Part shown: one piece after another, positions 58,301 through 64,000 of the stretch
Layout: the number at the start of each line of letters is the position of its first letter
How positions within the stretch are numbered: position 1 is the first letter of the stretch
Source of the DNA: Bacteroidales bacterium UBA6445
GTDB lineage: Bacteria; Bacteroidota; Bacteroidia; Bacteroidales; UBA932
Length of the DNA: 64,000 bases
NCBI GenBank assembly: GCA_002439585.1
Contig: DJOF01000021.1
Location: forward strand, 159,326 to 223,325
Reading direction: 5' to 3'
Translations under genes and position numbers: made by a program
Notes under the pieces: model-generated
The model's input: the letters and a program-made list of their open reading frames with translations, nothing else
What the model was told of the DNA's origin: nothing
Database searches by the model: none

Positions 58301-59071
58301 TTATTTTATTTCTTTCAGTCTGATTTCAAATAATTTACACCAATTTTTACCGGTGACGAAGATACGTCCTGATGAAGGATCATAGGCTATCCCGTTGAGC
58401 ACGTCAGTATTCTCGTCCTTCTCTTCAGGCGAAAGCAGCCCAGTGCAGTCTATCGTGCCAGTAACTCTTCCACTTGCAGGATCGATGATCACGATAAGGT
58501 CTGTAAGATATACATTTGCCCAGATCCTGCCATCGATGTATTCCAATTCATTAAGGTTGGAAAGAGGCCTGTTCCCTATCTTTACCTGAATCTTTCTAAG
58601 CGTACGCATGCTCTCGTCAAGAAAGTACAGATATGAAGAGCCGTCGCTTGCTATAAGGTTCTTCCCGTCTGTGGTAAGTCCCCAGCCTTCACGAGGATAT
58701 GAATAAGACTTACGGTATTCAAGTGTCTTTGCATCATACTCGAACACAAGATTGTTCTGCCAAGTAAGGATATATATCTTCCCGTCTTTCTCCACAGAAC
58801 CCTCGACGAAATATTTTCTGTCGAAATTCAGTCTCTGCAGAGCCTTTCCGCTCTTGTAGTCATTCTTCCTAAAAGTCGAAAGTCCGTGAAGACCCGTACT
58901 TTCATAAAGGAATCCGTCATGAAAGAATAGTCCTTGAGTATATGACTTTGTGTCATGAGGATATGTATGCAAGACTTCAACTCGGTATTGAGACAAGGGA
59001 ACAGCAGCGCCAAGGTCCAAGGCAAGCATGGACATGAATGCAGTCAGAATCCCAGCAAACTTGGACCTCAT
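58301..59071 (-). CDS. Glutaminyl-peptide cyclotransferase (QC-like beta-propeller)
   Basis: The 256-aa protein has a signal peptide (KFAGILTAFMSMLALDLGAA). A five-bladed propeller of the plant/bacterial glutamine cyclotransferase family follows, with SYTQGLFFHDGFLYESTGLHG, the EGWGLTTDGKNL block, LNELEYIDGRIWANVY, and DVLNGIAYDPSSGRIFVTGKNW. It converts N-terminal Gln of exported proteins to pyroglutamate, which fits the abundance of N-terminal Gln after signal cleavage in Bacteroidota. It lies 2 nt after pyrG and just before the TPP riboswitch. Confidence 0.88.
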   Translation of the reverse strand: MRSKFAGILTAFMSMLALDLGAAVPLSQYRVEVLHTYPHDTKSYTQGLFFHDGFLYESTGLHGLSTFRKNDYKSGKALQRLNFDRKYFVEGSVEKDGKIYILTWQNNLVFEYDAKTLEYRKSYSYPREGWGLTTDGKNLIASDGSSYLYFLDESMRTLRKIQVKIGNRPLSNLNELEYIDGRIWANVYLTDLIVIIDPASGRVTGTIDCTGLLSPEEKDENTDVLNGIAYDPSSGRIFVTGKNWCKLFEIRLKEIK

Positions 59072-59073
59072 GG

Positions 59074-60705
59074 CTATGCCTCCGCATCTTCGCCTTTTGA
59101 ACGGCGATAATCCATTGCTGCCTTGATGAAGGCGACGAATATAGGCTGAGGCACTTCAGGAGTACTCTTGAGCTCAGGATGGAACTGAACTCCTATGAAG
59201 AACGGATGTGATGGTATCTCTACTATTTCCACAAGCCCAGTCTCTGGATTTCTTCCTGTAGCCTTCAAGCCGGCTTTCTCCATTTCATCGAGATATTTGC
59301 CATTGAACTCATATCTGTGACGGTGACGCTCGGATATAAGCTCCTTGCCATAAATCATGTATGCAAGCGAATCTTTCTCCAGACGGCAGTCATAGGCTCC
59401 AAGACGCATTGTACCGCCTTTCATTGTAGTAGACTTCTGGTCTTCCATAAGATCTATGACGGGGTAAGGTGTTGCAGGATCAAGCTCTGTCGAAGCCGCT
59501 TCCTTAAGGCCAAGAACATCGCGAGCGAACTCAACTACACACATCTGCATTCCTAGGCATATGCCGAAGAATGGGACATTGTGCTCACGTACGAATTTGA
59601 TAGCCGTGATCTTCCCTTCAAGTCCCCTCTCCCCAAATCCTGGGGCCACGAGGACAGCGTCCATGCCTCCGATCTTCTCTTCTACATTGGAAGGATCTAT
59701 GAATTCGCTCTGCACTGTATGCACATTGACCTTGCATTCATTGGCAGCACCGGCATGCACAAAGGACTCAAGAATCGACTTGTACGCATCCTGAAGCTCG
59801 ACATATTTGCCGACAAGGGCGATGTCCACTTGATACTTGGGGTGATAGAGCCTGTCGAGGAAAGCTTTCAGGTTGCGGAAATCCGGCTTCGGAAGGTCTT
59901 CCATATGGAAATGCGACAATATCATGTCATCCAATCCCTCTCCTTCCATATTGAGAGGAACCTGATATATAGAAGGCGCATCTATCGACTGTATTACATG
60001 TCCGGGCTTTACGTTGCAGAAGAGTGCGACCTTGCGCCTTATCTCAGGCGTAAGCTCTTTCTCAGTACGGCATACGATTACATCCGGATGAACACCTGCC
60101 TGCTGAAGCATCTGGACAGAGTGCTGTGTAGGCTTGGTCTTTAACTCCTTTGCCGCCCTCAGATAAGGTACGAGAGTAAGATGTATGCTCGCTAGATCCT
60201 CCTCGGGCATCTCCCACTGGAGCTGTCTTATGGCTTCGAGGAAAGGCTGGGACTCCATGTCTCCTACCGTACCTCCGACCTCGGTAATGATCACATCAAA
60301 CTGACCACTCTGACCCAGAAGGAGCATTCGTCTCTTGATCTCATCAGTGATGTGCGGTATGATCTGCACAGTCTTGCCGAGATATGCGCCTTCCCTCTCC
60401 TTGCTGATAACGGTGAAATAGACTTTGCCTGTCGTCACGTTGTTGGCCTTGGTCATATGCACACCGAGAAATCTCTCATAGTGGCCGAGATCCAAATCCG
60501 TCTCCGCTCCATCGTCTGTCACATAGCATTCTCCGTGCTCATATGGGTTCAATGTGCCGGGATCGATGTTGATGTACGGGTCAAATTTCTGAATTGTAAC
60601 CCTGAGGCCTCTGGCCTGAAGCAACTTGGCCAATGACGCTGCGATGATTCCCTTTCCGAGGGAAGAAGCGACACCTCCCGTTACGAAGACGTATTTAGTA
60701 TTCAT
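59074..60705 (-). CDS. pyrG: CTP synthase
   Basis: PyrG makes CTP from UTP with glutamine as nitrogen donor. The 543-aa protein has the synthetase domain (KYVFVTGGVASSLGKGI, FDPYINIDPGTLNPYEHGE, TEVGGTVGDMESQPF). The class I glutamine amidotransferase domain has the nucleophile Cys in FFGICLGMQMCVVEF and the His-Glu pair in GVQFHPELKSTP. Length is standard. It is followed after 2 nt by the glutaminyl cyclase gene. Confidence 0.97.
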   Translation of the reverse strand: MNTKYVFVTGGVASSLGKGIIAASLAKLLQARGLRVTIQKFDPYINIDPGTLNPYEHGECYVTDDGAETDLDLGHYERFLGVHMTKANNVTTGKVYFTVISKEREGAYLGKTVQIIPHITDEIKRRMLLLGQSGQFDVIITEVGGTVGDMESQPFLEAIRQLQWEMPEEDLASIHLTLVPYLRAAKELKTKPTQHSVQMLQQAGVHPDVIVCRTEKELTPEIRRKVALFCNVKPGHVIQSIDAPSIYQVPLNMEGEGLDDMILSHFHMEDLPKPDFRNLKAFLDRLYHPKYQVDIALVGKYVELQDAYKSILESFVHAGAANECKVNVHTVQSEFIDPSNVEEKIGGMDAVLVAPGFGERGLEGKITAIKFVREHNVPFFGICLGMQMCVVEFARDVLGLKEAASTELDPATPYPVIDLMEDQKSTTMKGGTMRLGAYDCRLEKDSLAYMIYGKELISERHRHRYEFNGKYLDEMEKAGLKATGRNPETGLVEIVEIPSHPFFIGVQFHPELKSTPEVPQPIFVAFIKAAMDYRRSKGEDAEA

Positions 60706-60730
60706 TTATCACTGTTCTTTTAACGGAGTG

Positions 60731-60761
60731 CAAATTTAGCCGAAATTTCCGAATAGGCAAA
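60731..60761 (-). promoter_or_regulatory. Consensus promoter of pyrG
   Basis: On the minus strand, TTTG (60761-60758), a 19-nt spacer and TAAATTTG (60738-60731), 26 nt before the start codon. Confidence 0.8.
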
Positions 60762-60821
60762 AGAAGATTCCCCTCCCGCTTGCTAATAGCATGTATTGTT
60801 GTCGATGCTTTGGACATTTGT

Positions 60822-60829
60822 TATTTTTG
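60822..60829 (+). promoter_or_regulatory. -7 box of the phosphatase operon
   Basis: TATTTTTG lies only 5 nt before the ATG at 60835, so the mRNA would be leaderless or nearly so. It rules out the longer frame starting at 60796. Confidence 0.5.
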
Positions 60830-60834
60830 CAGAT

Positions 60835-61320
60835 ATGAAGAAGATATTGTTCGTGTGCCTTGGGAATATATGTCGATCTCCTATGGCTGAATACATAATG
60901 AAGGATCTCATTGACAGGAACGGACTCAAAGACGAAATTGCTGTCGCATCCGCTGCCACTTCGGCCGAAGAGATAGGCAATGACGTATATCCACCAGCCC
61001 AAAAAGTATTGGCCGAGAACTCTATCCCATGCCCTCATAGGCAGGCAAGGCAGATGACAAGAGCCGACTATGACTCCTATGATATGCTTATAGGTATGAA
61101 CAGCGCCAATATTGCGGATATGATGCGTATAGTAGGAGGAGACCCTCTTGGCAAGATTAGCCGACTAAGGGATCACTCCGACAAGGGAGGAGACATTGCA
61201 GATCCTTGGTATACAAGGGATTTTAAGACAGCTTTCAATCAGATAAAGGAAGGCTGCGAAGGGCTCTTCAAGGAGATTACAAGCAATAATCAGCGTAGTA
61301 AGGCCACAAGCAATATTTAG
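60835..61320 (+). CDS. Low-molecular-weight protein tyrosine phosphatase
   Basis: The 161-aa protein begins MKKILFVCLGNICRSPMAEY, containing the P-loop C-x5-R (C8, R14) and serine. The general acid D123 lies in IADPWYTRDF. It dephosphorylates tyrosine residues in the cytoplasm; in bacteria such enzymes often pair with polysaccharide-export tyrosine kinases, but none is nearby. It leads a unit with DUF454 and TSUP genes. Confidence 0.9.
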   Translation: MKKILFVCLGNICRSPMAEYIMKDLIDRNGLKDEIAVASAATSAEEIGNDVYPPAQKVLAENSIPCPHRQARQMTRADYDSYDMLIGMNSANIADMMRIVGGDPLGKISRLRDHSDKGGDIADPWYTRDFKTAFNQIKEGCEGLFKEITSNNQRSKATSNI

Positions 61321-61324
61321 AGCC

Positions 61325-61696
61325 GTGAGTAGGTACATATTCATAATCTGCGGTTGTGTTGCAGTGGGGTTGGGCACTTTGGGCATTGTGCTGCCCGGCC
61401 TCCCTACAACCCCTTTCATCCTTCTCGCCTCATGGTGCTTCTACAAGAGTTCCCCAAGACTCCGGAAAAAGCTTCTTGATTCGTTTCTCGGCAGCTACAT
61501 CAGAGAATACCGCAGAGCCGGAGGACTGTCGATAGGCAGGAAGATAGGGATAATCCTTCTTATGGCGGCAATGGTAGGCGTCTCGGTGACATTTTTCCTT
61601 CACACGATGACTCTGAAAGCCATTGTCGGAGCTGCCGGGGTCATCGGATGCATCGTAGTAGCCTTTGTTGTACCAAATGTAAGGAAAGATGAGTGA
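61325..61696 (+). CDS. DUF454 (YbaN-like) inner membrane protein
   Basis: The 123-aa protein starts with GTG at 61325, 4 nt after the phosphatase stop. It has the DUF454 pattern CVAVGLGTLGIVLPGLPTTPFILLASWCFYKSSPRLRKKL and then about three membrane helices overall. Function is unknown. The stop overlaps the TSUP gene by 8 nt, which indicates coupling. Confidence 0.82.
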   Translation: MSRYIFIICGCVAVGLGTLGIVLPGLPTTPFILLASWCFYKSSPRLRKKLLDSFLGSYIREYRRAGGLSIGRKIGIILLMAAMVGVSVTFFLHTMTLKAIVGAAGVIGCIVVAFVVPNVRKDE

Positions 61697-62414
61697 TGTC
61701 GTCATTATATTCATGCTCTGCATAGCGGGAGGCATCATACAGAGGACATCCGGCTTTGGATTCGGGGTCTTCATCATGACCATGCTCCCTTTCCTCACGC
61801 CATCTTACGGAGAGGCCACGGCCCTGTCAGGACTGCTTGCTATGAGTTCTTCTCTGATTGTCGTGGTGAAGATGTACAAGTACATAAGATGGAAACGTAT
61901 CATGCCCGTTCTCATAACCTTCGCGGCAGTATCGGCTATATGCGTGTCAGTACTGCGGCATCTTGACGACGAGGCAATAAGGCGCATACTCGGTGTCGTA
62001 TTGATAGTTACGAGTCTGTATTTCATATTTTTCAGTGAACGTATACGGATGCCCTCAACTCTCCCCTTTAAGATTGGGACAGGAGCCGTTGCTGGCGTAT
62101 TAGGTGGTTTTTTTGGGATGCAAGGCCCACCGGCAGTGATCTATTTCCTCAATTCGGAACAGGATAAGCAGCACTACATGGCCATGAGCCAGTGCTTCTT
62201 CCTTGTCGGTAATGCCTGCATGAGTATTTTCAGAGCGGCAAACGGCTTCGTGACCAAGGCCGTGCTTGGGGATTTTGCGTACGGAATATGGGGCGTTGTT
62301 GTAGGTACAGCCATAGGAGCGTTGATATACAAGCATTTACCCACACGTATACTTAGCTACATTATATATATCTATATAGGGATTAGCGGAGTCATACTGC
62401 TCGTCACAGTGTAA
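61689..62414 (+). CDS. TSUP (TauE/SafE) family membrane transporter
   Basis: The 241-aa protein has about eight hydrophobic helices and the two-fold TauE/SafE repeat with GGIIQRTSGFGFGVFIMTMLPFL and VAGVLGGFFGMQGPPAVIYFL. The family includes exporters of sulfite, sulfoacetate and other sulfur-containing or organic anions. A sulfonate or sulfite substrate would fit the cysteate synthase-like gene, but the two are 16 kb apart, so the link is speculative. Confidence 0.82.
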   Translation: MSDVVIIFMLCIAGGIIQRTSGFGFGVFIMTMLPFLTPSYGEATALSGLLAMSSSLIVVVKMYKYIRWKRIMPVLITFAAVSAICVSVLRHLDDEAIRRILGVVLIVTSLYFIFFSERIRMPSTLPFKIGTGAVAGVLGGFFGMQGPPAVIYFLNSEQDKQHYMAMSQCFFLVGNACMSIFRAANGFVTKAVLGDFAYGIWGVVVGTAIGALIYKHLPTRILSYIIYIYIGISGVILLVTV

Positions 62415-62486
62415 TGCTGCGGTACTCAAGTATGGATTATGAATGCGATTTGCACGGAAAAATTCATCCTAGTTGCAGGAAATTAG

Positions 62487-62494
62487 TACTTTTG
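62487..62494 (+). promoter_or_regulatory. -7 box of the EamA transporter gene
   Basis: TACTTTTG, 37 nt before the ATG at 62531, inside the longer frame beginning at 62414, which therefore is unlikely to be coding from its start. Confidence 0.5.
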
Positions 62495-62530
62495 CACCCC
62501 AGTAAATCTGGACGTTCAAATAGAATCGAA

Positions 62531-63460
62531 ATGAAAGACAAAAACACCTTGCTCGGGCATGCAGCATGTTTCACGGCATATGCTATATTCGGGGTCAATA
62601 TCGTGACAACAAAGGACCTCTCCGCCGGACATATTTTCTCTCCGCTTACACTTTTCTGCCTTAGAGCACTTGTTGCTGGCAGTCTGTTCTGGATAATTTC
62701 CTTCATAAAACCGACGAAACGAGTCTCTCTCAGAGATCTGCCCAAGATCTTCGTGGCATCAGTGCTTGGCTTCTTCCTGACACAGTATACCTTTCTCTCG
62801 GCAATACCGCATATTACTCCGATGAACTGCTCTATCATCACTTCGATGTCCCCCATCTACACGATGTTCATAGCGGCCATTGCAGTTAAAGAACCTGTCA
62901 CATTAAAGAAAGCTGCAGGGGTTCTCCTCAGTTTTGCGGGTATCATCTACCTCATACTCAATAGCACGGTATCGGAAGGCGGTACTGCCACGACCTCCAC
63001 TGGAGGAATAGTCCTCATGGTTGTCAACAGTATAAGCTTTGCCTTGTATCTCGGAATATTCAGGCCTCTCATATCAAAATACTCTGTTGCAGAGTTCATG
63101 AAATGGATCTTCACCTTTGGTGTACTGATGTCTCTGCCTTTCTCAGCCAAAGAGTTAGTCACAATAGATTATGCTGCTGTACCAGGAAGGATGTACATGG
63201 AGCTTCTTATACTTGTATTCTTTGCAACATTTGTCGCATACTCCCTGCTTCCTGTAGGACAGAGGCTCATACGTCCAACCCTTGTAAGCATGTATTCATA
63301 CGCACAGCCTCTTATGGCCATTGCCATAAGCATAGCTGTCGGCATGGACACTTTGACATTTGCCAAGATACTCGCCTGCTTGACTGTTTTCGGAGGGGTT
63401 GTCTTGGTAAATTTCAGCCGTAGTGCCGGCAATTCCGCTACAACTTCACCTCAGCAATGA
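62531..63460 (+). CDS. EamA/DMT-superfamily transporter
   Basis: The 309-aa protein has ten predicted membrane helices as two EamA repeats (about 8-145 and 165-300). They include FTAYAIFGVNIVTTKDL, LRALVAGSLFWIISF, SIITSMSPIYTMFIAAI and a second half starting STGGIVLMVVNSISFALY. Such proteins move metabolites such as amino acids or nucleotides; the substrate is unknown. The ATG at 62531 (MKDKNTLLGH) places the first helix in the normal position. Confidence 0.85.
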   Translation: MKDKNTLLGHAACFTAYAIFGVNIVTTKDLSAGHIFSPLTLFCLRALVAGSLFWIISFIKPTKRVSLRDLPKIFVASVLGFFLTQYTFLSAIPHITPMNCSIITSMSPIYTMFIAAIAVKEPVTLKKAAGVLLSFAGIIYLILNSTVSEGGTATTSTGGIVLMVVNSISFALYLGIFRPLISKYSVAEFMKWIFTFGVLMSLPFSAKELVTIDYAAVPGRMYMELLILVFFATFVAYSLLPVGQRLIRPTLVSMYSYAQPLMAIAISIAVGMDTLTFAKILACLTVFGGVVLVNFSRSAGNSATTSPQQ

Positions 63461-63530
63461 CAATGTCCAACCCACTTGGCAAGAGGAGATTGATCGACGC
63501 GGCCATAAGATAACTCAACAATATACAACA

Positions 63531-63558
63531 AAAAAAGGCCTTACTTTTAAGTAGGACC
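63531..63558 (-). terminator. Intrinsic terminator of small RNA copy 2
   Basis: On the minus strand AGGTCCTACTT and AAGTAAGGCCT pair and run into seven T. The stem differs from copy 1 but keeps pairing. Confidence 0.85.
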
Positions 63559-63676
63559 TTTTTAAATCGTTGAGTAATGACGCATCACGCGGGAATACTC
63601 ACACTAACCACATAATTAATAACACTAAAACTAATAACCAACGAGTCATGAATGAGAGAACCTCATCATTAACTCG
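63531..63676 (-). ncRNA. Small non-coding RNA, copy 2 of a duplicated family
   Basis: This is the second copy, in opposite orientation to 29830-29976, about 146 nt. It has the same order: consensus promoter, 5' two-part hairpin (ACTCG/CGAGT outer at 63672-63676 and 63642-63646; TGAGG/TCTCA inner), the 90-nt core (89 of 90 positions shared) and a terminator. The outer 5' stem is entirely different from copy 1 (GGTTG/CAACC) yet pairs. It lies after the EamA gene and faces it. Sequence right of it (63712-64000) is AT-rich with a possible TAAATTTG at 63802-63809 and no gene that I can see. Confidence 0.85.
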
Positions 63677-63680
63677 TCTG

Positions 63681-63711
63681 CAAATTTACGGAAATTTGGA
63701 TAAACACCAAA
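63681..63711 (-). promoter_or_regulatory. Consensus promoter of small RNA copy 2
   Basis: On the minus strand, TTTG (63711-63708), a 19-nt spacer and TAAATTTG (63688-63681), the same geometry as copy 1 although the spacer sequence differs. Confidence 0.85.
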
Positions 63712-64000
63712 CTTTTTCTTGAAAATTATTATCATTTTTATGTATTATCTATGTAATAGTTTGTATGTCATGTATATAAAACGTAATTAAAATTTAGAAA
63801 ATAAATTTGCTTTTTTAATAACAATCCTCTAAAACGTTCAGAAGCTACCTTGAAAAAGGTAAAAATGATTTATCTTAGCCTCTTCTTAAGGATAGTAAGA
63901 TTTTATTGTAAATTCGCTTATGATTAGTAACATGTGATTAGTAATATACAGTTATATCAGTTTGGACGACCCCAAAGCTTTAAATAGTTCTATGGGAGAA

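Noticed and set aside
1..64000. CRISPR arrays, tRNA or rRNA genes, prophage or defence islands
   Set aside because: No regularly spaced repeats, cloverleaf sequences, rRNA sequence, phage structural genes or recognisable defence genes were seen on either strand by reading; a tRNAscan or defence-finder run was not possible.

Overview
The window is a gene-dense piece of a Bacteroidota chromosome, most likely order Bacteroidales. The pointers are the promoter type seen throughout (TTTG, about 19-20 nt, TAnnTTTG), a type III glutamine synthetase, several families largely confined to the phylum (DUF3276/PUR-alpha-like, DUF5606, DUF3467, DUF6340, a long NusB), lipid A synthesis (lpxB), and a TonB-dependent receptor under a TPP riboswitch. 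Anaerobic glpABC, an FprA-type flavodiiron protein and a cysteate-synthase-like enzyme suggest an anaerobic gut-type bacterium. Genus cannot be settled from the sequence alone. I saw no tRNA, rRNA, CRISPR array, transposase gene or prophage.

Layout. 1-6504: DUF3276 (minus), then a plus-strand run nusB-yajC-ybbR-like-coaE-DUF5606-rimO-DUF6340 lipoprotein. 6532-10731: minus-strand glpABC operon. 10732-11096: divergent control region with operator-like repeats. 11097-13063: queD, upp, and a Gfo/Idh/MocA oxidoreductase convergent on upp. 13423-17717: DUF349 protein, yidC, yggS. 17748-19795: surE-lpxB (minus). 20012-21010: gapA. 21214-23127: C1 peptidase-pssA (minus). 23344-29445: esterase, aminotransferase (minus), glnN, DEDD exonuclease, rlmI-like methyltransferase. 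29446-29976: non-coding, with three hairpins and small RNA copy 1. 29983-31441: DUF3467-KdsC-like-maf operon (minus). 31615-37735: valS, thioesterase, ABC-F, M19 dipeptidase. 37823-40720: HTH protein, then pyrD-cinA (all minus). 40721-41238: AT-rich regulatory DNA. 41239-43659: queA, acyltransferase. 43649-53023: minus-strand block with mscS, cysteate-synthase-like gene, Na/Pi cotransporter-rlmD, fprA, and pyk with two barrel-like envelope proteins. 53189-54511: rarA. 54554-55587: a candidate ncRNA and trmD. 55697-60705: repeat, thiamine-type TonB receptor with TPP riboswitch, glutaminyl cyclase, pyrG. 60835-63460: LMW phosphatase-DUF454-TSUP, then an EamA transporter. 63531-63676: small RNA copy 2.

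The protein genes are mostly housekeeping: translation and RNA modification (nusB, rimO, rlmI, rlmD, trmD, queD/queA, valS, ABC-F), membrane biogenesis (yajC, yidC, lpxB, pssA), nucleotides and cofactors (upp, pyrD, pyrG, coaE, thiamine uptake) and central metabolism (gapA, pyk, glnN, glpABC).

The new-looking material is non-coding. The strongest signal is a pair of about 147-nt promoter-to-terminator transcription units in inverted orientation 33.7 kb apart. They share a nearly invariant 90-nt core, while the 5' hairpin and terminator have changed sequence but kept pairing. A third, unrelated or very diverged promoter-terminator unit sits downstream of trmD. There is also a dispersed structured repeat (three long copies plus solitary end fragments) and several palindromic or tandem operator-like arrays.
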